DNA of 64,000 nt from Candidatus Poribacteria bacterium (GCA_028818695.1 JAPPNK010000005.1:84715-148714); one strand, 5' to 3'. Positions 35,647 to 44,404 are shown, numbered from the stretch's first letter. Notes: generated by a model from the letters alone, not told the origin. Translations and numbers: made by a program.

Positions 35647-36889
35647 CCCTTTTTCGTCGATCCGATTTGAAATAAGCGAACTGAATGGTCGTGTCCGGCG
35701 TCTCTTCAGGCGCGGACGCCATCATCCCGTATTCGACAGGGTCCGACATTCCCATGACCGTTTCGCCGCACTGCTCCCACAACTCTCCGTCGACGCTGGC
35801 GAGGGCGGTTATGACATCGCCCTTGCGCTCTAAGCGGAGAAAGGTTTGCTTCGCGTCTTGCATGGCGGCGCGCCCTAGAAGGCGGGTGAAGCGCCAGTCA
35901 TGGCGTTGAAACATGACGTCGCCGTGGAAGTCATGGGGGCGGCAGGTTTTTTCTAGGCGTACGCATCGATTTTCGTCCTTGCGAATATACAGCCCGCCAT
36001 GCTCCAGCCCGCCCGCCGACAGGGGCAGCATCGTCTCGATGGCAAAGTCGCCGCGGGTGTATTGATAGATGCGCGGGGCGTTGTGTTCCGCTTCATAGGT
36101 CAAGTCCTGCCCTTTTTTTGCTGAAAAGGTGAGGACGCCGTGGCGCAGGTTCCAGTCCCCGCCTTCGGGGTCTCTCCAGCGCCAGCCTCTGCCGAGTCCG
36201 TTCTGAAACTCGTCCTTGAGCGTCTCGACGGTGAACTCGGAGCGGTCCGACCAGCAGGCGATGTCGATGGAGGAGATGTCGTTGCCGATGGAATGCGGGA
36301 GATCGTCTAGGCTTGGGAATTCTTTGTAATGTTCCGTAGAGCGCATTTCGATCGGCATGCGCAGACCGGCAAAGTTCGGCTCTGAGTAGAAGGTGACGCG
36401 GCAGCCTTTGCGCGGGAAATTCGGTCCTTTGTAGATCTTGATGGAGGAGATCGTGTTTTCCTGTCCGATTTCGCGCGTGTTGGGTATGTCGCGCACAATC
36501 GTTTGACGCCGTCCGCCGAAATTTGGCCAGTTATAGGTCTCAATCACAATCGGTATGCTTCCCCATTGGGGTCCTGCCGATTCGCTTTCCGCCTCAAAAC
36601 GTATCGATTCGGGGGAGCCGAAGCGGTGCGCCAGGTCTTGAATGTTCGGATAGAAGCCTGGGGCTAACGCCAAGCGGTTGCCGCGGTACCTGTCGCGGTC
36701 GTAGAGAACAGCTTTTTGATTTGGAGAGGTTTCAAACCCCGGTCCTTCGAAGATGCGCGCTGAAAAGATTCTGCCGTGCATTCCCATGTCGGCGCGGCTC
36801 ACAGCGTTTTCAACGACGACAGCTCGGCGCCCGCTGAACGCCCAGCCTTCGTAAAGCTCTACCACCAGCCTCGGTCGGATAATCGGCAT
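35558..36889 (-). CDS. Beta/gamma-crystallin-like plus concanavalin-like (DUF1349-type) protein, copy 2
   Basis: 443 residues without signal peptide. The first 210 residues hold several crystallin-type Greek-key segments (LVVELYEGWAFSGRRAVVVE, KAVLYDRDRYRGNRLALAPG, VIETYNWPNFGGRRQTIVRD, VTFYSEPNFAGLRMPIEMRS), then a beta-sandwich like DUF1349 (FQNGLGRGWRWRDPEG, GGLYIRKDENRCVRLEKTC, FLRLERKGDVITALASVDGE) and a basic C-terminus. The pairs of aromatic/Gly residues suggest calcium-binding Greek keys. Unknown function, apparently cytoplasmic. Confidence 0.75.
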   Translation of the reverse strand: MPIIRPRLVVELYEGWAFSGRRAVVVENAVSRADMGMHGRIFSARIFEGPGFETSPNQKAVLYDRDRYRGNRLALAPGFYPNIQDLAHRFGSPESIRFEAESESAGPQWGSIPIVIETYNWPNFGGRRQTIVRDIPNTREIGQENTISSIKIYKGPNFPRKGCRVTFYSEPNFAGLRMPIEMRSTEHYKEFPSLDDLPHSIGNDISSIDIACWSDRSEFTVETLKDEFQNGLGRGWRWRDPEGGDWNLRHGVLTFSAKKGQDLTYEAEHNAPRIYQYTRGDFAIETMLPLSAGGLEHGGLYIRKDENRCVRLEKTCRPHDFHGDVMFQRHDWRFTRLLGRAAMQDAKQTFLRLERKGDVITALASVDGELWEQCGETVMGMSDPVEYGMMASAPEETPDTTIQFAYFKSDRRKRDVREFHRYLARRDRRRNSPRVRRTVRTLR

Positions 36890-36918
36890 CTTCTTTTATC
36901 CCGTCCACACGTCGTTCG

Positions 36919-38280
36919 TTAACGTAAAGTCCGCGCGAGCTGCGCGTTGTTCCGCCGCTCCCTGCGCGCCATGATTCGATTATAATTGCGCACATATCTC
37001 TTTCGCCGTTCCATTTTAAAATAGGCGAACCGCGTTGTAGTGTCGGGGGTCTCGCCTGGGGCGGATGCAGTCATTCCGACCCGCACCGGCTCTGTCATAC
37101 CCATGACCGTTTCGCCGCACTGCTCCCAGAGCTTTCCGTCAACGCTTGTGAGCGCAGTGATCGCATCGCCTTTGCGCTCCAAGCGCAGATACGCCTGCTT
37201 GGCGTCTCTCATGTCGGCGCGTCCGAGCAGCTGCGCGGACTGCTGCTCATGCCGATGAAACATCGCGCCGCCATGGAACGCATGCGCCCTGCAGGTTTTC
37301 TCAAGCCGAACGCCTTGGTCATCCGATCTGTTGACATACTTGCGGATATACAGCCCGCCATGCTCCATACCGTCTGCAGCGAGCGGCAGCATCGTCTCGA
37401 TGGCAAAGTTGCCGTGATGATTTTGATACATGTGCGGGGCAAGACGCTCTTTTCGATACGAGGGGCGCGCATTGGGATCCCCTAGAAAGATCATATCTTG
37501 CCCTTTTTTGGCGTAAAGTGTGAGCAGACCTTGGCGCATGTGGATGTTGTCGCCGCTGTCGTAAACCTTGCGCCAGCCTCGGCCGAGTCCGTTCTGAAAC
37601 TCGTCCTTGAGCGTCTCAGCGGTGAACTTGGAGCGGTCCGACCAGCAGGCGATGTCGATGGAGGAGATGTCGTTGCCGATGGAGTGCGGCAGGTCGTCTA
37701 GGTTCGGAAACTCCTTGTAAGGTTCCGTTGAGCGCATTTCGATCGGCATGCGCAGACCTGCGAAGTTCGGTTCTGAATAGAAGGTGATGCGACATCCCCT
37801 GCGCGGAAAATTGGGACCTTTGTAGATCTTGATGGAGGAGATTGTGTTCTCCTGTCCGATTTCGGTCGTGTCGGGAATGTCGCGCACGATCGTTTGACGG
37901 CGTCCGCCGAAGTTGGGCCAGTTGAAGGTTTCGATGACAACCGGTATGCCGCCCCATACGGGACCTGTCGTCTCTCTCTTCGACTCAAAACGTATCGACC
38001 TGATATAGCCGAGCCAACCGGTGTAGTTCTGGATGTTCGGATAGAATCCTGGGGCTAACGCGACGCTCCTGCCGCGGTAGTTGTCAATATCGTACAGTAC
38101 CGCTTTTTGATTGGGGGATGTTTCAAACCCCGGACCCTCAAAGATGCGCGCCGAGCAGATGCGCGCTGGAATCCCTATGTCCGCTAAGCTGGCGACATTT
38201 TCGACCACGACCGCCTTGCGTCCGCTGAACTCCTTGCCGTCGTAGAGCTCCACCACCAGCCTCGGTCGGATAATCGGCAT
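36919..38280 (-). CDS. Beta/gamma-crystallin-like plus concanavalin-like (DUF1349-type) protein, copy 1
   Basis: 453 residues, a paralogue of the next gene with the same N-terminus (MPIIRPRLVVELYDGKEFSG) and domains: four crystallin-type units, then GLYIRKYVNRSDDQGVRLEK and YLRLERKGDAITALTSVDGK. A 10-15 residue insertion (GDPNARPSYRKERLAPH) distinguishes it. Nucleotide identity is highest in the crystallin part (37600-37900 against 36200-36540), suggesting conversion between the copies. AAGGAAG precedes the ATG. Confidence 0.75.
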   Translation of the reverse strand: MPIIRPRLVVELYDGKEFSGRKAVVVENVASLADIGIPARICSARIFEGPGFETSPNQKAVLYDIDNYRGRSVALAPGFYPNIQNYTGWLGYIRSIRFESKRETTGPVWGGIPVVIETFNWPNFGGRRQTIVRDIPDTTEIGQENTISSIKIYKGPNFPRRGCRITFYSEPNFAGLRMPIEMRSTEPYKEFPNLDDLPHSIGNDISSIDIACWSDRSKFTAETLKDEFQNGLGRGWRKVYDSGDNIHMRQGLLTLYAKKGQDMIFLGDPNARPSYRKERLAPHMYQNHHGNFAIETMLPLAADGMEHGGLYIRKYVNRSDDQGVRLEKTCRAHAFHGGAMFHRHEQQSAQLLGRADMRDAKQAYLRLERKGDAITALTSVDGKLWEQCGETVMGMTEPVRVGMTASAPGETPDTTTRFAYFKMERRKRYVRNYNRIMARRERRNNAQLARTLR

Positions 38281-38306
38281 CTTCCTTCATCCCGTCCTGG
38301 CATGTC

Positions 38307-39098
38307 TTAGTTGAGAGCTGATTTCAGCTCCGCCCAGCGCGCCGCCGCCTTGCCCGCCGCGTCGACGCTCAGACCCTGGGCGTTGAAGTTTTGCTTCACT
38401 TCGTCGTCGGTCAACGCGCGGTTGTAGATCATCACCTCATCGATTTTGCCGACGAAGCCGCCGTCCGCCGCAGCGTTTCCGATCTCCGTTTCTGGGCTGT
38501 TGCTTCCGATTGGCGCGCCGACATTCATCTCTTTCTGAAATTCGCCGTCCAGATACAGCTTCATGACGCCGTCGCCCAGCGTCCCTGTCAAATGGCGCCA
38601 GACTTGCGCCTCAAGTTTTTCGACGCCGAAGCCTCCGTCGCCCTGCCATCCGCCGGCGTTCACGATAAACTCCATCTCTTGTCCTGCGTTTCTGCCGTCG
38701 AAGCGCAAAGCCCAGCCGCCGGCGTCCCGCTGCGCAACGACGGTGCCGCAACAGGACGCCACCACGCCGACTACGCGGTTGTCGCTTGCGGCGTTCACCC
38801 AGGCAGACACGCTGAACGCGTCTTTGCCGGCGAAATTCAGCGCTTCGGTCCCTTCAATTTCGATTGGGCTTTGTCCGTCGAATTCTCCAGCTCCGCCGAC
38901 TTTGCCGGCGACCTCTTTTACATTGCCGTTCACGACGCCGTGGTTCTCGCCGATCACATCCCTAGCATCTTTCCCGTCAAAATTTGCGGGATCAAGGGGC
39001 CAGTAGCCGACAAGCCCATCCAGAACCACCTGTCCAGCCGCGTTTGTCGCCGCCGCAAACGCAATCAGCATCGTCCACACCATCATTCCGCGCTTCAT
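38307..39098 (-). CDS. Secreted LamG-domain protein, 263 aa
   Basis: Signal peptide (1-22), then a complete LamG/concanavalin-like fold: LVGYWPLDPANFDGKDARDV, GAGEFDGQSPIEIEG, FSVSAWVNAASDNRVV, VWRHLTGTLGDGVMKLYLDG, GKIDEVMIYNRALTDDEVKQ. The tail LSVDAAGKAAARWAELKSALN matches that of the jelly-roll proteins downstream. Binds glycans or acts as an adhesin. It is the first gene of the minus-strand run to 31738 and has its own promoter. Confidence 0.9.
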   Translation of the reverse strand: MKRGMMVWTMLIAFAAATNAAGQVVLDGLVGYWPLDPANFDGKDARDVIGENHGVVNGNVKEVAGKVGGAGEFDGQSPIEIEGTEALNFAGKDAFSVSAWVNAASDNRVVGVVASCCGTVVAQRDAGGWALRFDGRNAGQEMEFIVNAGGWQGDGGFGVEKLEAQVWRHLTGTLGDGVMKLYLDGEFQKEMNVGAPIGSNSPETEIGNAAADGGFVGKIDEVMIYNRALTDDEVKQNFNAQGLSVDAAGKAAARWAELKSALN

Positions 39099-39161
39099 TG
39101 ATTGTCTCCAAATAGCGATATTTAATCCGCCCGCGGCGCGCCGCCAGCTTTCTCAATAAAC

Positions 39162-39190
39162 AGGATACGCCGAATGAAGTGAAAACGCAA
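39162..39190 (-). promoter_or_regulatory. Promoter of the LamG-to-methyltransferase run
   Basis: TTGCGT (39190-39185), 17 bp, TATCCT (39167-39162). No convincing upstream box. It starts inside the end of the kinase gene region, about 64 bases before the LamG start. Confidence 0.6.
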
Positions 39191-39207
39191 CCGCGCGGCT
39201 CCAGCGT

Positions 39208-41058
39208 TTACGGCGCGGCGTCGGTCGGCGAATCGCTCGTCTTTCGTTCCTCGCGCTGACGAATGACCGAAAGAAGACGCCGAGACGTCTCCGCCTGCGC
39301 CCATGCGCCCGTTTTTTTGGATAAGTCCAGCGCGCTGAGGGCGTATGTCTTCGCCTTTTGAAGATCGCCCTTGCCGATGCGCTCCTGCGCCGCCTGATAC
39401 AACAAGCTTGCCGCCGCCTGATAACACTCCCGCGCGCGCTCCTCGTTCTCCGCCTGCTCATACGCGCGCGCGGCGTTGCGGTAGATCTCCGCTCCGGCGA
39501 CGCGCTCCCGACGGCTGCCCATCCGCTTCGCATGCTCAATCCAGCAGTCCGCGGCGATGCAAAAATGAAGGGCGCTTTGACGCTTGTTCTGCGCGCTGCG
39601 ATAGGAATCGCCCGCCAGCTCATATATTTCAGCCGCATGCCACAGGTCGCCCGCGTTGCGCTTCGACAACCCCTCCTTTGCGTAGAGCTTCGCGCTTTTT
39701 TGGTATGCGCTGCGCGCCTGCCGCCACCTGCGCTGCGATTCCAGCCGCTGCCCCTCCGCTCTCAGCTCCGCAGGATCTGCCCCCGCATTGAAGAGCGACT
39801 GCAATGGCGATCGGGGCGGCGCCCGAGGCGCGTCAACCGACGACGGAACGCTATACGACGGCCCCTTCAACATGCGCAGCAGTCCGTCGATGGCGTTCAG
39901 CGCCGATCTTGGAACAGCTCCTGTGTCCGCCAACTCCTTCGCTCGATTTTCAGCGTCCCTAAAATCGCCCCGCATGACGCATTCCATCAGCTGATCCGAA
40001 AGGTCGGACGCCGCCTCTCGAGCGCGCGCCGCGCTCCGATCCTCCGCCATCTGCTGCGCGTCCATCTCCGCCAGCTCCTCAAGCCGTCGGCCCGCCGGGC
40101 AGTCGATGCGAAGCGCGCGCCGCAGCGGATCTAAACGCGCGCGCGCCGCCTGCAGAGGCTCCCTAGACGTATAACATTCCCGCGCCTCCCGGCGGTAGAT
40201 CGCCATCAGCTCATCCTCTACCGCTGCGAGCATCTCATCCATCGACCGAAAACGGTCGAACGGATCGGCGCGCAGACTCCCATGAAGAATCTCCTTCACG
40301 GAGCTCGGCAAATCTGCAGGCGGTTCCGGGTCGTTCTCCTTCGCCCGCTGTATCTGGTTGTGCGCGTTGCCCGGATACGGAAACACGCCGACCGTCATCT
40401 CCCACAGCAGAATGCCGACCGCGAACACATCCACCCGCTCATCGTACATGTCGTTATACTGCTCGGGCGCCATATAGCGGCGCGTGCCGGCGAGCGTGGA
40501 CGGAAACGCATGGGGCGATTCGCGCAGCTCGGCGACGCCGAAATCAGACACCTTCGCCTCGCCCTCGGAGGTCAACAGGATATTGCTCGGCTTGATGTCC
40601 CGATGAACAATGTTGCGCCGATGCGCATGCGCCAGCCCGCTGCAGATGTCATGCGCGACCGCCAGCGCTTCTTGGATGGACATCGGCCCCTTATCGAGAC
40701 GGCCGTCCAGGCTTCCGCCGTTCACATACTCCATGACGATAAACTCTAGAAATTCTTCGTTGCCGGGTTCAACGGTCAGCGCGGAAACGATGTTCTGATG
40801 ATCCCACAGCTGCCCCATGGCGTTCAGTTCGCTTTCGGCGTATTTGCGGGAGCTGGCAGCGTCGTACACCTCGCGCAGAAGAGCCTTGACGGCGACCCTG
40901 CGGTTGCCGCGTATCTCTGAGGCGCGGTATACGACCGAGAAGGAGCCGCCTCCCACCAGCTCGTTGATTCGATATTTGTCGGCGATGCAGCGGAACATGC
41001 CGCGTTGCGCCACCTTTTCAACATGGTACTTTTCAAAGCCCCGCGAATCGAACGCCAT
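39208..41058 (-). CDS. Serine/threonine protein kinase with C-terminal TPR-like solenoid
   Basis: About 616 residues. Hanks-type kinase (about 25-290): VGGGSFSVVY glycine loop, VAVKALL lysine, HRDIKPSNILL catalytic loop, DFGV, YMAPEQY, and a sub-domain with DVFAVGILLWEMTVG. It is followed by Ala/Arg/Glu-rich helices with TPR-like units (SQRRWRQARSAYQKSAKLYA, AAEIYELAGDSYRSAQNKRQ). No transmembrane segment, unlike most PknB proteins, so it is cytosolic. The ATG at 41058 is chosen over a GTG at 41076. The promoter carries the upstream box, divergent from ftsH. Confidence 0.9.
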   Translation of the reverse strand: MAFDSRGFEKYHVEKVAQRGMFRCIADKYRINELVGGGSFSVVYRASEIRGNRRVAVKALLREVYDAASSRKYAESELNAMGQLWDHQNIVSALTVEPGNEEFLEFIVMEYVNGGSLDGRLDKGPMSIQEALAVAHDICSGLAHAHRRNIVHRDIKPSNILLTSEGEAKVSDFGVAELRESPHAFPSTLAGTRRYMAPEQYNDMYDERVDVFAVGILLWEMTVGVFPYPGNAHNQIQRAKENDPEPPADLPSSVKEILHGSLRADPFDRFRSMDEMLAAVEDELMAIYRREARECYTSREPLQAARARLDPLRRALRIDCPAGRRLEELAEMDAQQMAEDRSAARAREAASDLSDQLMECVMRGDFRDAENRAKELADTGAVPRSALNAIDGLLRMLKGPSYSVPSSVDAPRAPPRSPLQSLFNAGADPAELRAEGQRLESQRRWRQARSAYQKSAKLYAKEGLSKRNAGDLWHAAEIYELAGDSYRSAQNKRQSALHFCIAADCWIEHAKRMGSRRERVAGAEIYRNAARAYEQAENEERARECYQAAASLLYQAAQERIGKGDLQKAKTYALSALDLSKKTGAWAQAETSRRLLSVIRQREERKTSDSPTDAAP

Positions 41059-41124
41059 TCGATCAACCCCACCCACGACACTCGCTCAGCAGCGGAATGG
41101 ATTCCTGCTCAACAGCCATGCCCC

Positions 41125-41189
41125 ACCCTAGCATGAAACGTCCATTGATTCAACAGGTTCTTCCTGACCTCATGCGTAAAGTTGGGACA
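41125..41189 (-). promoter_or_regulatory. Promoter of the kinase gene with upstream box
   Basis: Towards the gene: box TGTCCCAACT (41189-41180) with AGGTCAG at its end (41170-41164), a 10-base gap, -35 TTGAAT (41153-41148), 17 bp, extended -10 TGC-TAGGGT (41130-41125). Confidence 0.6.
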
Positions 41190-41330
41190 TTTGAACGAAT
41201 GATCGCTCTATTGATGGAAAAAGGCGCCGCCAACCAGGCCGTCATTCCCGCGCAAGCGGGAATCCAGAGGCGCCGCAAAAACCGTCTGCGTTCGCCCAGA
41301 CGAATGTCCCAACTAAAGGGCTAAGGTCAG
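41164..41330. repeat. Box-flanked intergenic cassette, copy A (167 bp)
   Basis: Both ends are boxes facing outward: CTGACCT-N9-AGTTGGGACA at the left and its inverse at the right (TGTCCCAACT ... AGGTCAG). The centre holds a REP palindrome (41244-41263). It is homologous along its length, and equal in length, to 48961-49127. A 16-bp direct repeat (41154-41169 and 41328-41343, CAGGTTCTTCCTGACC) overlaps both ends. Confidence 0.8.
41244..41263. repeat. REP-like palindrome, copy 2
   Basis: ATTCCCGC GCAA GCGGGAAT, a perfect 8-bp stem, at the centre of cassette A. Confidence 0.85.
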
Positions 41331-41337
41331 GTTCTTC

Positions 41338-41455
41338 CTGACCAGGCGCATGCAGTTGGAACGTCGTATCGAAAGAACGTCATGAACAGCGGACAAGCCG
41401 CAGATCCCGCCCGCGCTCACATCCAACGCTGCTCCAACTCAAGCGTCAACATCAG
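41338..41455. repeat. Box-flanked intergenic cassette, copy B (118 bp)
   Basis: The left end is CTGACCA-N9-AGTTGGAACG, facing the kinase. The right end is the ftsH box. The interior lacks the REP palindrome but shares a G-rich stretch (inverse of CGCCCGCGCTCAC) with the cassette at 62051. It starts 7 bases after cassette A, so the kinase-ftsH interval (41059-41548) is filled almost entirely by two cassettes and two promoters. Confidence 0.65.
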
Positions 41456-41493
41456 GAATCTCGTTTGCAATCTTGGACGGCGTTTGCTATACT
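41430..41493 (+). promoter_or_regulatory. Promoter of ftsH with upstream box
   Basis: Box TGCTCCAACTCAAGCGTCAA, then CATCAG (41430-41455), a 9-base gap, -35 TTGCAA (41465-41470), 17 bp, -10 TATACT (41488-41493). The transcript would start near 41500, downstream of any ATG/TTG before 41549. Confidence 0.75.
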
Positions 41494-41548
41494 AAGGCAT
41501 AGGCTATACATCAGAGCATCGTATGAGCGCAGAGTTGAGGACAGCCTT

Positions 41549-43489
41549 TTGAAGAAAAGCTCGCGAAGTTTTGTCGTCTGGACGCTTCTGTTTGTCGCTG
41601 TCGCCTTCGCCATCTACTACTGGGTGGACAAAGACAACCGTATGGGAGCGCGGTCTGACAGCCAAACCTACATGTTCAGCGATTTCTGGAACGAAATTAA
41701 GAACGACCCGCAGAGCATCCGAAAGGTGGTGATCAGCGGCGACAAGGTGATCGTTGAGAAAACGGACGGCCCGCCGCACGAGCTCAGCTACATACCGGGC
41801 GACGGCGACCTTACAAAAGAGCTGACGGATAAAGGGGTTCCGTTCGATATCAAGCTGAAGCCGCGCTTTCAGTGGCTCAACGTGTTCGGCGCTGTGTTTC
41901 CGCTGCTGTTCTTTATCGGGTTCATTGTCTTCATGTCTCGGCAGATGCAGGGAGCGGGCAACCGCGCCTTATCGTTCGGAAAAAGCCGCGCAAAGGCGTA
42001 TGTCCAAGACCAGCCCGAAGTGACTTTTGACGATGTCGCCGGCTGCGAAGAGGCGAAAGACGCGCTCGCTGAGATCATTGAGTTTTTAAAAGAGCCAGCC
42101 AAGTTTCAAAAGCTGGGCGGGCGGATACCGAAAGGCATCTTGCTGGTCGGTCCGCCTGGGACGGGCAAAACGCTGCTTGCGAAGGCGGTAGCGGGGGAAG
42201 CGGGCGTGCCGTTCTTTACGATCAGCGGCTCCGATTTTGTGGAAATGTTTGTCGGCGTCGGCGCCTCGCGCGTGCGCGACCTGTTTGAACAGGGCAAAAA
42301 AAACGCGCCATGCATCATCTTTATCGATGAACTGGACGCGGTCGGCCGGCACCGGGGAGCCGGCATCGGCGGCGGGCATGACGAGCGGGAGCAGACGCTC
42401 AACCAGCTGCTCGTGGCGATGGACGGGTTCGACACCTCCGGCGGGGTGATTGTCATCGCGGCGACAAACCGCCCCGATGTGCTTGACCCTGCCCTGCTGC
42501 GCGCCGGGCGTTTTGACCAGCAGGTTGTTGTCGACCTGCCGGATGTGCGCGGACGCGAAGAAATCTTGAAAGTCCACACTAAAGGCAAGCCGATTGAGGA
42601 GAATGTCGATCTTGCGCGTCTGGCGAGGGGAACGCCTTCGTTTGCCGGCTCCGACCTTCAAAACGTGGTGAACACCGCGGCGCTGCTTGCGGCAAAACGG
42701 GGGCTGGACGCCATCGACATGCCCAGCTTTGAGGAGGCGAAAGACCGCGTCATGATGGGACCGGAGCGCCGAAGCCTCGTCATCAGCGACCGGGAGCGCC
42801 GACTGACCGCGATACACGAGGCGGGGCATGCGCTTGTGGCGCATCATCACCCGCACGCCGACCCTAACTATAAGGTGTCCATCATACCGAGAGGGCGCGG
42901 GCTGGGCGTCACCGTTTATCTCCCGAATGAGGATCGCCACACCCACACCAAAGACCAGCTGATGGGCAGGATATGCTGCGCGCTCGGCGGGCGCATCGCC
43001 GAGGAGGTTGTCTTCGGCCAACAGACCACCGGCGCGCAAAACGACTTCATGCAGGCGACCGACATGGCTCGGCGCATGGTTTGCGAATTCGGAATGAGCG
43101 ACAAGGTGGGACCGCTTGCGTACCGCCAGCGCGAAGAGCAAGTTTTCTTGGGGCGCGACATCGCCTCGCACAAGGGCTTCTCAGAGCAGACCGCCATTCT
43201 GATTGACCAAGAGATACGAAACGTCGTCGAGACGGCGTGGGCGACCGCCAGCGGCATCATCGAAAAACATATCGACGATCTGCGCAAGCTGGCGGAGGAG
43301 CTGCTGGATAAAGAGACGCTCGACACAGCGCAGATTGAGCAGACGCTCGGCCCGAAGCCTGTCCAGGAGCCGTCGATGGCGCTGCGCCCCGAGTCGATAC
43401 GGCTTGAAGAGAAGAGCTCCGAGCCGCCGGCAGAAGAAGACGTCGACGACGACGCTACGATCATTTCCGCAGGCGGCGAAGACAGTTGA
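41549..43489 (+). CDS. ftsH: ATP-dependent zinc metalloprotease FtsH
   Basis: 646 residues. First helix (about 8-25), periplasmic domain, second helix ([17 protein letters not shown]), AAA+ module with Walker A GPPGTGKT (201-208), Walker [12 protein letters not shown] and the second region of homology ending in [16 protein letters not shown], then the M41 peptidase with HEAGH (423-427). It degrades misfolded membrane proteins as a hexamer. The start is TTG at 41549, with GAGG eight bases before. An upstream in-frame TTG at 41465 is the -35 box itself. The acidic tail is poorly conserved. Precedes folP. Confidence 0.96.
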   Translation: MKKSSRSFVVWTLLFVAVAFAIYYWVDKDNRMGARSDSQTYMFSDFWNEIKNDPQSIRKVVISGDKVIVEKTDGPPHELSYIPGDGDLTKELTDKGVPFDIKLKPRFQWLNVFGAVFPLLFFIGFIVFMSRQMQGAGNRALSFGKSRAKAYVQDQPEVTFDDVAGCEEAKDALAEIIEFLKEPAKFQKLGGRIPKGILLVGPPGTGKTLLAKAVAGEAGVPFFTISGSDFVEMFVGVGASRVRDLFEQGKKNAPCIIFIDELDAVGRHRGAGIGGGHDEREQTLNQLLVAMDGFDTSGGVIVIAATNRPDVLDPALLRAGRFDQQVVVDLPDVRGREEILKVHTKGKPIEENVDLARLARGTPSFAGSDLQNVVNTAALLAAKRGLDAIDMPSFEEAKDRVMMGPERRSLVISDRERRLTAIHEAGHALVAHHHPHADPNYKVSIIPRGRGLGVTVYLPNEDRHTHTKDQLMGRICCALGGRIAEEVVFGQQTTGAQNDFMQATDMARRMVCEFGMSDKVGPLAYRQREEQVFLGRDIASHKGFSEQTAILIDQEIRNVVETAWATASGIIEKHIDDLRKLAEELLDKETLDTAQIEQTLGPKPVQEPSMALRPESIRLEEKSSEPPAEEDVDDDATIISAGGEDS

Positions 43490-43537
43490 GAAAGGGCGGG
43501 GCTACTGCGTTTTGAGCGCGGGCGGCGGATTCGCTTC

Positions 43538-44404
43538 ATGACGATGCCTTATTTCCAATGTCGAGACCGCAAGTTAGACTACAGCGATAGAACGCTGACG
43601 ATGGGCGTTCTGAACCTGACCCCCGATTCGTTCTCCGACGGCGGCCTCTGGAACTCAACCGACAAGGCTGTACAGCGCGCGCTTCAGATGCGCAGCGAAG
43701 GCGCCGACATCATCGACATCGGCGGCGAATCGACGCGCCCAGGCGCGCAGCCCGTCAGCGAAAAAGAGGAACTGCGCCGCGTCTTGCCCGTCGTGGAAGC
43801 GCTGGCAGGCAAGGCGAACCTTGTCCTCTCCATCGACACCTACAAGCCGAACGCCGCCCGGCGCTGTCTCGAAGCGGGCGCGCATATCGTGAACGACATC
43901 TCTGGTCTGCGCGACCCTGAAATGATCAAAACTGCGGCGCGATACGGCGCGGGCGTCATCGTCATGCACATGCAGGGGTCGCCGGGGACGATGCAGCGCC
44001 GCCCTGTTTACAACGGCGTTGTCTCGGAGATCATCCAATTTTTAAAACGGCAGACGGAGCGGGCGCTGCGCGGGGGCGTCCCGCCTGAATCGCTCATGGC
44101 GGACCCTGGCATCGGGTTTGGAAAGTTGCCGCTTCGGCACAATTTGAAAATACTGCGCCGCTTGCGCCGTTTTAAAAAGGAGCTGCCGTACCCGCTCATG
44201 ATCGGAACGTCGCGCAAGTCGTTCTTGGGTCATATATTAGACGGCGCGCCGCCGAATGAACGTTTAGAGGGGGACGCGGCGGCCGCCGCCGTAGCCGTCT
44301 CGCGCGGAGCCGACGCCGTCCGTACGCATGACGTCGCCTTCATCGCCAAAACGATTCGAGTCGCCGATCACATCTGCAAAAAAAGAGCCGCCCATGCCGA
44401 TTGA
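43538..44404 (+). CDS. folP: Dihydropteroate synthase
   Basis: 288 residues. Condenses p-aminobenzoate with the pterin pyrophosphate in folate synthesis. TMGVLNLTPDSFSDGG (about 20-36), DIIDIGGESTRPGA (57-70), SIDTYKP, NDISGL, VMHMQGSPGTMQ and MIGTSRKSFLG are all present. It lies 48 bases after ftsH, a frequent neighbour in other bacteria. The 3' end overlaps acpS by 11 bp. Confidence 0.96.
   Translation: MTMPYFQCRDRKLDYSDRTLTMGVLNLTPDSFSDGGLWNSTDKAVQRALQMRSEGADIIDIGGESTRPGAQPVSEKEELRRVLPVVEALAGKANLVLSIDTYKPNAARRCLEAGAHIVNDISGLRDPEMIKTAARYGAGVIVMHMQGSPGTMQRRPVYNGVVSEIIQFLKRQTERALRGGVPPESLMADPGIGFGKLPLRHNLKILRRLRRFKKELPYPLMIGTSRKSFLGHILDGAPPNERLEGDAAAAAVAVSRGADAVRTHDVAFIAKTIRVADHICKKRAAHAD

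Noticed and set aside
41465-41548. An N-terminal extension of FtsH starting with TTG at 41465
   Set aside because: That TTG is the -35 hexamer of the promoter, and the transcript would begin downstream of it. The extension does not resemble FtsH.
42086-43171. A 361-codon minus-strand open frame
   Set aside because: It is antisense to the AAA and peptidase parts of ftsH, with no family features. The ftsH motifs fix the coding strand.
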